Positions 1-8,151 of a stretch of DNA of 64,000 nucleotides are shown here, piece after piece. The DNA lies in contig NZ_CP121671.1 in NCBI RefSeq assembly GCF_029714185.1, forward strand, positions 1,426,001-1,490,000, read 5' to 3'. A program made the position numbers and the translations under genes. The stretch is from Halobacillus naozhouensis. GTDB taxonomy: Bacteria > Bacillota > Bacilli > Bacillales > Halobacillaceae. A model generated the notes under the pieces. That model ran no database searches and was not told the DNA's origin. It saw nothing but the letters and a program-made list of their open reading frames with translations. Numbering within the stretch: the first letter of the stretch is position 1; each line of letters begins with the position of its first letter.

Positions 1-45
1 TTTTTTAAGTAAGGTTTTTCAATTTGAAAAAAGAAACGACATTTA

Positions 46-77
46 TTGACAAAAGTATGGCGTCCTATTAGTATAAT
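46..77 (+). promoter_or_regulatory. Sigma-A-type promoter of mgtE
   Basis: A perfect -35 TTGACA (46-51) lies upstream of TATAAT (72-77). That spacing is 20 nt; an overlapping weaker -10, TAGTAT (69-74), gives the normal 17 nt. The leader to the mgtE start is only about 30 nt, so there is no room for the M-box (Mg2+ riboswitch) leader that precedes mgtE in B. subtilis. Confidence 0.6.
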
Positions 78-110
78 AAAGGTTTAAGAGTACGAAGGGG
101 AGGGAGACGT

Positions 111-1475
111 ATGGAACATTTAGATGATCAAGAACGACGCGATGTTTGGCAAACCATTCAAGATGCTTTGTTTAACGATCAAATCGACCAATTCAGGGCG
201 GAATTTCTTGAACTTCATCCATATGATCAGGCGAAAATTTTTGAAGAGGTAGCGGATGACGTCCGGATGCAAATCTATACGTACTTATCTCCTGATGAGG
301 TCGCGGAAGTCATGGAACATATTGATTATGAGGAAATTGAGCCGTTTTTCTCTGAAATGGATCCAAGGTTTGCGGCCCAGGTTCTTGCGGAAATGTCTAC
401 CGATGATGCCGTGGATATCCTAAACGAGCTCGATAAAAACAAAGTGGCCAGCTTTTTAACGATTATGGACGATGAGGCAGCAGAAGAAATTAAAGATTTG
501 CTTCATTATGAGGAAAAAACGGCCGGCTCGATTATGACGACTGAGTTTGTTGTTGTCAAAGCAGGCATGACGATACGAGAAGCTATGCTTCATCTAAGAC
601 AAGAAGCACCTGATGCCGAAACGATTTACTATACGTATGTTATCGATGAGGACAAGCGGCTCGTTGGGGTGATCTCGTTACGTGATCTGATCATTTCAGA
701 AGAGGATTGGTTCATTTCTGATGTCATGAGTGAACGTGTCGTTTCGGCTCCCGTTGGGGAAGATCAGGAAGAAATTGCCCGGATGATGCGCGATTATGAT
801 TTTCTTGCCTTACCAATTATTGATTTTCAGGAGCATTTATTAGGGATCATTACTGTCGATGATATTATGGATGTTATGGAAGAGGAGGCTAGTGAAGACT
901 ATTCGAAACTGGCAGGGATCTCGGATGTAGATAGTCCGGATGAAAATGCCTTTGTCTCTGCGAAAAAAAGACTGCCGTGGCTCGTGATTTTGCTATTCCT
1001 CGGAAGTTTAACAGCCAGTCTAATAGGGCGCTTTGAGGATACATTAGACAAAGTAGCGATTTTAGCTATTTTTATTCCGCTAATTGCGGGCATGGCTGGG
1101 AATACAGGAACACAGGCGCTGGCTGTTGCTGTTCGCGGAATTGCTACAGGAGAGATTGATAAACAGGGCAAGCTGAAAATGATTATGCGTGAAGCGGGTA
1201 CTGGGCTTATTACAGGAGTAAGCTGTGGTGTGATTATTACGCTTGTCGTTTACTTTTGGCAAAATAATATCTATTTAGGATTGTTAGTGGGATTATCGAT
1301 TATGTCCACTTTGATTGTAGCAACGCTTGCTGGTTCTCTGGTGCCGCTGGTCATGCACCGGTTTAACATCGATCCAGCAGTAGCCTCTGGGCCCTTTATT
1401 ACGACCATCAATGATATCATCTCGATTTTAATCTACTTTGGAATGGCTACAGCATTTATGAGCTTACTTATATGA
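111..1475 (+). CDS. mgtE: MgtE magnesium transporter
   Basis: Mg2+-gated magnesium channel of the cytoplasmic membrane, 454 aa, the usual MgtE length. The layout is canonical: an acidic helical MgtE N domain (about residues 15-130), a tandem CBS pair (about 135-260) and a C-terminal block of about five membrane helices (about 285-454) with the conserved stretch GMAGNTGTQ. In the family the N and CBS domains sense cytosolic Mg2+ and close the pore. An AGGGGAGGG ribosome site precedes the ATG. It is monocistronic, ends at a hairpin shared with the converging DUF3231 gene, and lacks a riboswitch leader, so control is probably post-translational. Confidence 0.96.
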   Translation: MEHLDDQERRDVWQTIQDALFNDQIDQFRAEFLELHPYDQAKIFEEVADDVRMQIYTYLSPDEVAEVMEHIDYEEIEPFFSEMDPRFAAQVLAEMSTDDAVDILNELDKNKVASFLTIMDDEAAEEIKDLLHYEEKTAGSIMTTEFVVVKAGMTIREAMLHLRQEAPDAETIYYTYVIDEDKRLVGVISLRDLIISEEDWFISDVMSERVVSAPVGEDQEEIARMMRDYDFLALPIIDFQEHLLGIITVDDIMDVMEEEASEDYSKLAGISDVDSPDENAFVSAKKRLPWLVILLFLGSLTASLIGRFEDTLDKVAILAIFIPLIAGMAGNTGTQALAVAVRGIATGEIDKQGKLKMIMREAGTGLITGVSCGVIITLVVYFWQNNIYLGLLVGLSIMSTLIVATLAGSLVPLVMHRFNIDPAVASGPFITTINDIISILIYFGMATAFMSLLI

Positions 1476-1480
1476 CAAAG

Positions 1481-1516
1481 AATCCCGGGCTTCCTTTAAT
1501 AGCGAAATCCGGGATT
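1481..1516. terminator. Convergent terminator between mgtE and DUF3231 gene
   Basis: Perfect inverted repeat AATCCCGG/CCGGGATT with a 20-nt loop, between converging genes. The T-rich stretch after it on the plus strand (TTTATTGTTTTTT) lies inside the neighbouring gene's 3' end. Confidence 0.7.
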
Positions 1517-1520
1517 AAGT

Positions 1521-2528
1521 TTATTGTTTTTTAGCTAGTTCATCACGGTCTGGGTTTAGCGGGGGCTGTTCCATCCAATTGTGATCGATCATCAGATTTG
1601 CTCCATCTTCAGCATACTTTCCGATTTCCGCGGTCAGGCGTGAATATTTAAAATGAATGTCTCGTCTCATAGTCGTCGCCATACTCGTACCGTAATACCC
1701 AATGCCGATAGCAATTAACGCTGTGACGTGAAACATCATCAACTTATCGGAAAATGGCGGTGCAGTCGAGGTAGTGACTTCCGAATCCCACGTCATCGCT
1801 GCCGGAACATGGTCCTTGCTCAGGGCACTTCTAAACGCTTCGACATGTTTGGCCGCGATCTTTCTGCCTCTAACCATGTATTGGGAAACTTTCTTCGATT
1901 TGGCGGCTTGACTGAAACCCATCAGGACAGCCTCTCCTAAACTATTTCGTTGCATGTTGTCGTAAAGATTCGTAATCTCTAATGAAGTTAACGGTCGTCT
2001 TTCCCCAAACCAGCCCGCAAGAAAATGCTGGCTTGATACAAACTCGACTTGTTTAGGATAAGGAATATGAGGGGGACGAATGTAAAGCCCTTTCGACAAC
2101 AGGATTTGATTGGCCTTTTTATGAAGATCGCCATATTCATGTAAACATTCAAGAAAAAAGGAATGGAGGTCCGATCGTGCTGCGAGAGCCGTTGAAACAC
2201 TATGTGCATTCAAACCTAACTTCCCTATTTGTTGTACATAGGCTAGCATGAATGTATCAGAGTAAAGTCTTGGTGCTTTCACATTGACGTCGTCTTCCGT
2301 AAAACCTACCGGCACAGCGAAATTTTCCTTGCGCATTATTGTCGTTAATTTTTGAACATGGGAGTATGAGATCTCAAGCGTGTACTGCAGGAGACGGCGA
2401 ATCTCATCATCTTCCACATGGTTCAAAAAGTAACGAATCATACAGATGGTTAACGTACCGTTTTGGTAGGATCCCCAAATTTGGGAGATCTCAGCTGATG
2501 TCAGACGAGCGTTATGTTCTGCTTCCAT
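1521..2528 (-). CDS. DUF3231 family protein, two-domain
   Basis: 335-aa protein made of two tandem DUF3231 units of about 165 residues, each an all-helical, ferritin-like-looking bundle. The first begins with LTSAEISQIW, the linker is PPHIPYPKQVEF, and the second unit ends with MIDHNWMEQPP. The biochemical role is unknown; relatives are common in spore formers. The start is set at the ATG (MEAEHN) because a GGGAGG ribosome site lies 7 nt upstream; an ATG five codons earlier overlaps that site. It is second in an operon with the DUF3231 gene 26 nt upstream. Family assignment is by recognition; any sporulation link is inference. Confidence 0.85.
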   Translation of the reverse strand: MEAEHNARLTSAEISQIWGSYQNGTLTICMIRYFLNHVEDDEIRRLLQYTLEISYSHVQKLTTIMRKENFAVPVGFTEDDVNVKAPRLYSDTFMLAYVQQIGKLGLNAHSVSTALAARSDLHSFFLECLHEYGDLHKKANQILLSKGLYIRPPHIPYPKQVEFVSSQHFLAGWFGERRPLTSLEITNLYDNMQRNSLGEAVLMGFSQAAKSKKVSQYMVRGRKIAAKHVEAFRSALSKDHVPAAMTWDSEVTTSTAPPFSDKLMMFHVTALIAIGIGYYGTSMATTMRRDIHFKYSRLTAEIGKYAEDGANLMIDHNWMEQPPLNPDRDELAKKQ

Positions 2529-2554
2529 ATTATAACCTCCCATCGAAAATTATG

Positions 2555-3622
2555 TTATTGGAGCGGATTGTGGACCAGTTTATCTCTGTCAGCCGCTAAC
2601 GGAGGTTGTTCAAGCCAACCTCGGTCAATCATCATTTGTTGACCATGATTCGAGTAGACGCCAATTTCCGCCATGAATTTAGCATACTTGGCATGGATGT
2701 CATGTCTTAGGGTTCTCGACATGGAGATGCCTATGTTTTCGAGTCCAAGCTGATTCGCCAAACCTCCCTGGTACAACATTAACTTGTCGCTAAAGGGGGG
2801 GACCTTGGAGTCTGTTACATGCGGATCCATTGTCATAGGGGATGGAATGTTATCATTGGCTAACATGCTCCCCATTTGCCTGATGATCTTATCCGAAAGT
2901 TCCCTGCCCTCCTGAAAATACTTTCTCAGCTTTTTGGAGGATGCGACCTGGCTGAAGCCCATCGTTAACGACTTCCCTAGAATATTCATTGTCATATTTA
3001 AATTCATATATTTAATCTCAATGGAAGCCAGTGGTCTGTTTTTACTTGAAAAAAAAGACGTAAAGGAATTGTTTTCTACAAACTCGACTTGTTTAGGATA
3101 AGGTATTTTTGGCGGTTTAAGGATCGTTCCTTTTTCTGATAAGAGGTGAGTGCTCCTCTCGTACAATTCATTTAACTCATGAATCCCCTGACGGTAATAA
3201 TCGATAATGTCCTGCCGAGTAGAACTAGTAAGCGCCCTTGCGTATTGCCCGTACCCACCTACGGCCATTTGCTGCAGGAAAAAAAGTATAAAGGTGTCAT
3301 CAAACAAACGCGGGGCTGCTTTATGAAGGTCTGATTCGCCAAACCCGGCTGGAACTGGAATACCTTCCTTAGTGAACAACTCTGAAATGGTCGTGATGTG
3401 CCGTTTGGACAGACCTTGACTAAAAAGAAGAAGCTCTTTAACTTCCTCGTCCTCCACAATTTCTATAAAATGTTCAAAAATCACAACATACATGGAATCC
3501 CCCATATAATTGCTCCATAAGTCTGCCAGCTCTGAAGAGGTAACGGCTGAGTGTTGCTGATGTTCTAGTATCTGAGATTCCAGTTGCTTATCTTTGTTAG
3601 CATGCTGATCAGCAGGATCCAT
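2555..3622 (-). CDS. DUF3231 family protein, two-domain
   Basis: 355-aa paralogue of the neighbouring DUF3231 gene, with the same two-unit architecture: TSSELADLW start motif, central KIPYPKQVEFV linker and a closing MIDRGWLEQPP motif. No signal peptide or membrane segment is visible. The ribosome site GAGAGGGG precedes the ATG. First gene of a two-gene minus-strand operon that diverges from fabI. The two copies are clearly homologous but diverged, so this is an old duplication. Function unknown. Confidence 0.85.
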   Translation of the reverse strand: MDPADQHANKDKQLESQILEHQQHSAVTSSELADLWSNYMGDSMYVVIFEHFIEIVEDEEVKELLLFSQGLSKRHITTISELFTKEGIPVPAGFGESDLHKAAPRLFDDTFILFFLQQMAVGGYGQYARALTSSTRQDIIDYYRQGIHELNELYERSTHLLSEKGTILKPPKIPYPKQVEFVENNSFTSFFSSKNRPLASIEIKYMNLNMTMNILGKSLTMGFSQVASSKKLRKYFQEGRELSDKIIRQMGSMLANDNIPSPMTMDPHVTDSKVPPFSDKLMLYQGGLANQLGLENIGISMSRTLRHDIHAKYAKFMAEIGVYSNHGQQMMIDRGWLEQPPLAADRDKLVHNPLQ

Positions 3623-3821
3623 GTTCGTACCCCTCTCTATAGATGATGATTTTTAGATTTTTAGAAACCTTGCGGCGTAACAGGATCGATTTATAGTGTG
3701 TGTTTATGGGGGAAACATTATTCCTGAGGTAACCAATTCCAACTAAATCTTGAAGACTCACAACTGCTTCAATAACTGATTACCAGGCTGTAATTGTAAT
3801 TTGAATGGAGATCATATAAAA

Positions 3822-3839
3822 TGAGATCAGGTACTAATA
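3822..3839 (+). promoter_or_regulatory. Probable FapR operator upstream of fabI
   Basis: Contains the half-site GGTACTAAT preceded by a degenerate arm GAGATCA, resembling the FapR inverted repeat (arms ATTAGTACC/GGTACTAAT) that controls fatty-acid genes, fabI included, in Bacillus. It directly follows an AT-rich TATAAA (3815-3820) that may be the -10 and sits 44 nt before the fabI start. One arm is poor, so this is an inference. Confidence 0.5.
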
Positions 3840-3882
3840 ACAAACCATAATACTTAGTAAGACCCCAAGGAGGACTTGTTTT

Positions 3883-4659
3883 ATGAATGGATCTTTAGAA
3901 GGCCGCACTTATGTCGTCATGGGTGTTGCGAATAAGCGCAGTATTGCATGGGGAATTGCACAATCATTAAATAAAGCAGGAGCGCGACTGATCTTCACTT
4001 ACGCTTCGGAACGATTCGAGAAGCCAGTCCGTGACTTATCTAACACCCTGGAAGGGCCTGAATCCTTATTTTACGAATGTGATGTAACGGATGACGAGGC
4101 CATCAATCAAACGTTTGCTGCGATTCAACAGGATGTCGGAGTGATTCATGGTCTGGCTCACTGTATCGCATTTGCCAACCGTGACGAGCTGAAAGGGGAG
4201 TATGTTGACACTAGCCGGGACGGTTTTCTTACTGCCCATAACATCAGCTCCTACTCCTTAACGGCTGTTGCCAGAGCAGCTAAACCTGTCATGTCTGACG
4301 GTGGAGGGATCGTCACGCTTACGTACCTTGGCGGGGAAAAAGTAGTGGAGAACTACAACGTCATGGGAATTGCGAAGGCAAGCCTTGATGCAAGTGTGAA
4401 ATACTTAGCGAACGATCTCGGTAAACATCAAATCCGTGTCAATGCGATCTCAGCCGGGCCGATTCGTACGCTGTCAGCTAAAGGCATCGGTGATTTTAAC
4501 AAAATTTTAACAGAAATCGAAGAACGAGCTCCACTTCGCCGCGCTGTGACACAGGAGGAAGTAGGAGATACAGCTTTCTTCTTAATGAGCGATCTTTCAA
4601 GAGGAGTTACCGGTGAAATCATTCACTGTGATTCTGGTTATAACATTGTAGGTTATTAA
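3883..4659 (+). CDS. fabI: Enoyl-[ACP] reductase (NADH), FabI
   Basis: Catalyses the last reduction of each fatty-acid elongation round (trans-2-enoyl-ACP to acyl-ACP) in the cytoplasm. 258 aa, typical for FabI. It is an SDR-fold protein with the FabI nucleotide-binding variant GVANKRSIAWG near the N-terminus and catalytic Tyr148, Tyr158 and Lys165 in the Y-x6-K arrangement. An AGGAGG site precedes the ATG. B. subtilis also has fabI beside cotO, which supports both calls. A strong terminator follows. Confidence 0.97.
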   Translation: MNGSLEGRTYVVMGVANKRSIAWGIAQSLNKAGARLIFTYASERFEKPVRDLSNTLEGPESLFYECDVTDDEAINQTFAAIQQDVGVIHGLAHCIAFANRDELKGEYVDTSRDGFLTAHNISSYSLTAVARAAKPVMSDGGGIVTLTYLGGEKVVENYNVMGIAKASLDASVKYLANDLGKHQIRVNAISAGPIRTLSAKGIGDFNKILTEIEERAPLRRAVTQEEVGDTAFFLMSDLSRGVTGEIIHCDSGYNIVGY

Positions 4660-4667
4660 TTGTCCTG

Positions 4668-4707
4668 CCCCTGATTTTAATGTATCCATTAAAGTCAGGG
4701 GTTTTTT
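4668..4707 (+). terminator. Terminator of fabI
   Basis: Fifteen-bp stem (CCCCTGATTTTAATG and its complement with one bulge), four-nt loop, then TTTTTT. Confidence 0.9.
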
Positions 4708-4869
4708 ATGGACATTAAGATCAGCTGATGTGTGTTTGAATGTATCATTACTTATTATTTCGTGCCATTAAATTAGAATATCTATCGTTTGATGAAATAA
4801 TCAGTCCTATAACATGGTTCATGGAATCCGCTGGCGGAAAAAATACAGAGTGGGCAGGTAAGTCACAGC

Positions 4870-4897
4870 ACATGAAAAGATATGTAGGCATATACAT
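4870..4897 (+). promoter_or_regulatory. Candidate sigma-K promoter of cotO
   Basis: AC at -35, exactly 17 nt, then CATATACAT, one mismatch from the sigma-K -10 CATANNNTA. It lies 37 nt before the cotO start and fits late mother-cell expression. Confidence 0.45.
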
Positions 4898-4933
4898 AGA
4901 ATGACGACCAAATGAAAAAGGGGAGATACCTAA

Positions 4934-5467
4934 ATGGCAAGTAAAAAGAAAACGGCAAAGCCTCCTGTTCTGTATATTACACAACCCCACCTTGAACCAG
5001 CTGAAATATCCATGCAAACGAGCTATCACAGCGATGCAGCAACAAACCAATCACCGACCCAGCAACAATCGTCAGACCGACCACCTTCGTCACAACAACC
5101 ACGGCGAGTGTCAAACTTTGAAAATCAATTGCGTCAACGAAGCCCGTACCGTAAAAAAGTAACCGGAAATCAAAAGGATTTACCTAAACAGCAGGATGCA
5201 GTGCAGGAGGGTCAATCCTCTGACAATAAAGAGAATCGAACAAAATTTCGTGATATGACAATCGAGGAAAAGGTAAAGTATTTCGTCAACCTTCCTGCAC
5301 AAGTTCCGAAAATGAAATGTGAGGTAGCAACCGAAGAAGAAGGCCAATTTCGTGGGTTTATTGAAGGGTTTAATGAAGGCATAGTTGTGATGAAGACACT
5401 ACAGAAGCCGTTCGAAAAGGAAATAAAATTAGAAGATATTCAATCCATTCGTTTATTAGGGTTCTAA
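4934..5467 (+). CDS. cotO: Spore coat protein CotO
   Basis: 177-aa spore outer-coat morphogenetic protein (B. subtilis CotO/YjbX family). The N-terminal half is basic, then Gln/Ser/Pro-rich and low in complexity. The conserved C-terminal domain begins near FRDMTIEEKVKYF and ends with the family signature EDIQSIRLLGF at the C-terminus. In B. subtilis CotO acts with CotH in outer-coat and crust assembly. Neighbours fabI, CotW-like, CotX and CotZ/CotY reproduce the known coat neighbourhood. A candidate sigma-K promoter precedes it and a terminator follows. Confidence 0.88.
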   Translation: MASKKKTAKPPVLYITQPHLEPAEISMQTSYHSDAATNQSPTQQQSSDRPPSSQQPRRVSNFENQLRQRSPYRKKVTGNQKDLPKQQDAVQEGQSSDNKENRTKFRDMTIEEKVKYFVNLPAQVPKMKCEVATEEEGQFRGFIEGFNEGIVVMKTLQKPFEKEIKLEDIQSIRLLGF

Positions 5468-5527
5468 CCTGTCCTTTCGCATCGCAGCGGAATGGAAGGG
5501 TTTATTCAGCTTAATGAGTACCAACAA

Positions 5528-5562
5528 GATGACCTCGGCCCAGCCCGAAGTCATCTTTTTTT
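5528..5562 (+). terminator. Terminator of cotO
   Basis: GATGACcTCGG pairs with CCGAaGTCATC (one mismatch), followed by seven T residues. Confidence 0.85.
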
Positions 5563-5592
5563 GCCGTTTGAAAATAGACCCTCACCTATAAC

Positions 5593-5620
5593 ACCCATAC
5601 TGTTTCTGAGTCATATACTA
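5593..5620 (+). promoter_or_regulatory. Sigma-K promoter of the cotW-like gene
   Basis: AC (5593-5594), 17-nt spacer, and CATATACTA, a perfect match to the sigma-K -10 consensus CATANNNTA. It lies 28 nt before the TTG start of the next gene. Confidence 0.68.
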
Positions 5621-5648
5621 TACAAGAGAAAAATAGGAGGTGGATGGA

Positions 5649-5885
5649 TTGAGTAACAATAATGATGACTTCCAGAATATTTCCGGAAGAATTATCGATA
5701 TGATTGTAGGCTCGACATTGAAGAAACACGGCGTAAAGCTCGACCCTAATAGAATAGATCCTGAGCAAAGAGAAGAAATCAAAAAAATTGTTGAAGATTT
5801 AAGGAAAAGTGCGGATTCGTTAACTAAAAAAACAAGTGAAGAAGATAATAGTGAAAAAGATAATAAGGATGAAACAGATAAATAG
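5649..5885 (+). CDS. cotW: CotW-like spore coat protein
   Basis: 78-aa acidic helical protein. The segment LKKHGVKLDPNRIDPEQREE followed by a charged helix matches the layout of CotW (KHGV, then a helical stretch and a charged tail). In B. subtilis CotW belongs to the insoluble spore crust with CotV, CotX, CotY and CotZ. The start is the TTG at 5649: an AGGAGG lies 8 nt upstream, the ATG just before it opens a frame that closes after two codons, and an in-frame GTG at 5640 lies inside the ribosome site. Preceded by a perfect sigma-K promoter. The family call is by pattern and position, so it is moderate. Confidence 0.62.
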   Translation: MSNNNDDFQNISGRIIDMIVGSTLKKHGVKLDPNRIDPEQREEIKKIVEDLRKSADSLTKKTSEEDNSEKDNKDETDK

Positions 5886-5897
5886 ATCGCTAAGCTG

Positions 5898-5932
5898 AAA
5901 CCGGATAATGGCCTCCATTGTCCGGTTTTTTT
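5898..5932 (+). terminator. Terminator of the cotW-like gene
   Basis: AACCGGAtAATGG/CCATTgTCCGGTT stem with a three-nt loop and seven T residues. Confidence 0.9.
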
Positions 5933-6142
5933 ATGGTCGGTGAAGGGGAGGGGCGTTCCCACCATCGAAATCGTCGTACGTCACATTTACGACAGCTGAT
6001 CCTTCTCCTTTTTCACGGTGACGATTTGAAAAAAATCATCAATATTTTAAGAAAATAGGTATGTATATAGAGACAATCACCCTTCCCCTTTAAGGCTATC
6101 CGCGTAGGATAGTATTAAATAGCAAGAAGGAGGTGACGTAAC

Positions 6143-6730
6143 ATGGGAATGTCAAGTTATGATAAAAAGAGATTGTTAATGCTTGAAAGAAGAAATGATG
6201 AAAGGTGCCAAGATCAAGAGCCGGTTACGCGCGAGGATAAGTGTGACCATAGCTGTGATCATCACTGTGATCATCACTGTGATGACCATTGTAATGTCTG
6301 TGACCAGGGTCCAAAACAGTGGAATGCACTAGACCCGACTATGGATTTTCCTTTTGGGAATAGTATTGATCAAGACGCTGAGGCAGAACTGAAAAATGTT
6401 CAAAAGTCTTTTGAATCGATTGTAATCAAAGATTCATGCGATGTAGACGTTAGAACAACTGATACGCAGTTAGCTGTAAATATTCAGGTGGCCATCCAGG
6501 TTGCTATTGCCTTGATTATCAGCATATCAATTGCAGATAGTGAAAGAGCTAACTCAATCACACAGGATATAGAAGCACAATTGAAATCAGCACAGGTAAA
6601 CAAACAGCAAACGTATATCGAGAATTCACGCAACGTAACGGTCGCAACAGACGATTCAGATGTTGCAGTAAACGTTCAAGTAGCGATCCAAGTTCTAATC
6701 GCATTGGTGGTTCGACTAGGTATCTTGTAA
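6143..6730 (+). CDS. cotX: Spore coat protein CotX (two Coat_X domains)
   Basis: 195-aa crust protein. A Cys/His-rich N-terminal segment (CDHSCDHHCDHHCDDHC, about residues 34-50) precedes two Coat_X repeats (about 85-130 and 150-195). Each repeat carries the polar-then-hydrophobic signature VAVNVQVAIQVLIAL typical of the CotX/CotV family. CotX is an insoluble spore-surface component; the Cys/His segment could cross-link or bind metal (inference). A strong AGGAGGTG precedes the first ATG. A strong terminator lies downstream. I did not find a convincing sigma-K promoter. Confidence 0.9.
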   Translation: MGMSSYDKKRLLMLERRNDERCQDQEPVTREDKCDHSCDHHCDHHCDDHCNVCDQGPKQWNALDPTMDFPFGNSIDQDAEAELKNVQKSFESIVIKDSCDVDVRTTDTQLAVNIQVAIQVAIALIISISIADSERANSITQDIEAQLKSAQVNKQQTYIENSRNVTVATDDSDVAVNVQVAIQVLIALVVRLGIL

Positions 6731-6792
6731 TGTAACGGTATATTTATGTAAAAGAGGTAGAGTACCCTCAAAGTTGATGACTAAATCTATTT

Positions 6793-6840
6793 AAGGGAGA
6801 TGCCTTACCTCGTACTTTGGCATCTCCCTTTTCCTTTGTT
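6793..6840 (+). terminator. Terminator of cotX
   Basis: AAGGGAGATGCC/GGCATCTCCCTT, a 12-bp perfect stem followed by TTCCTTTGTT. Confidence 0.85.
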
Positions 6841-7468
6841 TAAGCTGAAAGGAAGGACTATGTATAAAAAAGGATAAGAACATTAGAGTGAATTGACTTC
6901 CGACTTCATATAGGCATGGTCGAGCGAAATTGGCTGCATAATTGAAAACCCTTCAAGGCCAGAGTCACCTTTCCAAATGTTTTGATGAACGGAATTTTAC
7001 GGTCGAAAAGTGGGGTTTCCATTATGTTCCTCCTTCACCGTTTCAAAGTCAATGGCTCACAATCTTTGAATGAAGTCAGTGCTATCTTACTCGAAAATGT
7101 TCATAAGCTAAACATGGATTGACTTCCATTTTGGATTAAGCGAGAGTTACCGGGATCAGCTTGTCCCATATATGAATGCTGTTCGGATTACAGCATAACC
7201 TCTTCTTTATACAAGAAAGTCAACATGACTGGTTATTAAATAGAGGGGGTATCCGACCTGTATGGTTGGATCCCCCCTCCATTTCTAACCAATTCTGAAG
7301 TCAAAAGACTGGTCAGACATGACAAACATCAGTTTATTCATTTAGGCTGACAGGGGATTAATAAAGATGACTTCGGCTAACACCGAAGTCTCCTTATAAG
7401 TTCATAATCCCTTTTAAGCCTGTTTTTCCAGTTGATTGGTTGAAGTTACTTTCCATGAAGCTGCTTTC
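6841..7468. other. Intergenic region with possible decayed gene and hairpins
   Basis: No intact gene over about 630 bp. On the minus strand a GGAGG site at about 7026-7030 precedes an ATG opening METPLFDRK. The frame closes after 37 codons, but a neighbouring frame continues coherently (IWKGDSGLEGFSIMQPISL) to a stop near 6891, which looks like a small gene broken by a frameshift. The product was not recognised. A near-perfect GGGGGTATCC/GGATCCCCCC hairpin lies at about 7244-7280. A perfect GACTTCGG/CCGAAGTC hairpin at 7371-7392 probably terminates the minus-strand cotZ-like transcript. Confidence 0.4.
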
Positions 7469-7954
7469 TTAAAACATTGCGGAAATGGCAGGCAAGCAAG
7501 TCACATGGCAGAAGCAATTTAGATCAACTGTAATACATATTCCGGTAGAGCTTAGATCTTCAGTACACTGTTCTGCAGGACAATCAAGCTTACAATCATG
7601 TTTATCGTCTTCGGAAGGTGAAAGAAGTAATTCCAAAGTGGCGCAGCAATCGTCATCTACATCTTTCACACGGAAGAAGAAACTTTCTTTAACATCAAAG
7701 TCATCACTGCCATTCTCGCAGCGTTTCCCTCCGAACCCTTTAAATGGTTTGCATGTTCCTTCGCAGTAAAGAATAACTGGAATGGTATCACGGCCATTTC
7801 CTCCGCCGGCACCGCCAACCAAGTCATCGATAGACTGTCTGCATCCGGAATCACAGCAGTTGTTACCAACTACATCATCTTGTGCTGCTTTGATATCTCT
7901 AAGAATATCGCAAACACAACTCTCAACATCGTTTTTTCTTTCTTTACAGCCCAT
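7469..7954 (-). CDS. cotZ: Spore coat protein CotZ/CotY family
   Basis: 161-aa, very cysteine-rich protein with the CotY/CotZ pattern: an N-terminal CVCDILRDIK helix, CCDSGCRQSI, a Gly-rich GGAGGGNGRDTIPVILYCEG stretch, a central FFFRVKDVDDDCC and a Cys-rich end. In B. subtilis these proteins self-assemble through disulfides into the spore crust. An AAAGGAG site precedes the ATG. A sigma-K-like promoter lies upstream and a hairpin downstream at 7371-7392. It is transcribed opposite to cotX. CotY and CotZ cannot be told apart here. Confidence 0.85.
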   Translation of the reverse strand: MGCKERKNDVESCVCDILRDIKAAQDDVVGNNCCDSGCRQSIDDLVGGAGGGNGRDTIPVILYCEGTCKPFKGFGGKRCENGSDDFDVKESFFFRVKDVDDDCCATLELLLSPSEDDKHDCKLDCPAEQCTEDLSSTGICITVDLNCFCHVTCLPAISAMF

Positions 7955-8003
7955 TTATTTAACTCCTTTCTGATTTCCAAACGTATTGACGTATTGTCCT
8001 TAA

Positions 8004-8032
8004 TAGACTATGTAATTATGCCCTGTGGGTGT
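8004..8032 (-). promoter_or_regulatory. Candidate sigma-K promoter of cotZ-like gene
   Basis: On the minus strand CATAGTCTA (8012-8004) matches CATANNNTA exactly. An AC lies 18 nt upstream (8032-8031), one nt more than ideal. It lies about 50 nt before the cotZ start. Confidence 0.5.
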
Positions 8033-8093
8033 GGGCATCTGACTGTTTTATAAGAATTGCTGATGAGAACGGGAATATTGGGCAGTTGACCAT

Positions 8094-8121
8094 ACCAATT
8101 AATGAATCTGACCATAAAATA
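8094..8121 (+). promoter_or_regulatory. Sigma-K promoter of the HDK-repeat gene
   Basis: AC (8094-8095), exactly 17 nt, then CATAAAATA, a perfect match to CATANNNTA, 30 nt before the next start codon. Confidence 0.65.
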
Positions 8122-8151
8122 ACAATGACTTTTAATAAGGAGATGAAATGA

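Noticed and set aside
1..110. M-box riboswitch before mgtE
   Set aside because: The promoter lies within 65 nt of the start codon, leaving about 30 nt of leader, far too short for an M-box.
6095..6142. Sigma-K promoter for cotX
   Set aside because: GATAGTATT is the nearest -10 match and lacks AC at 17 nt; too weak to call.
6890..7130. Possible IS or MITE remnant (TTGACTTCC repeated)
   Set aside because: The repeats are nine bases, with no terminal inverted repeats, target duplication or transposase motif.
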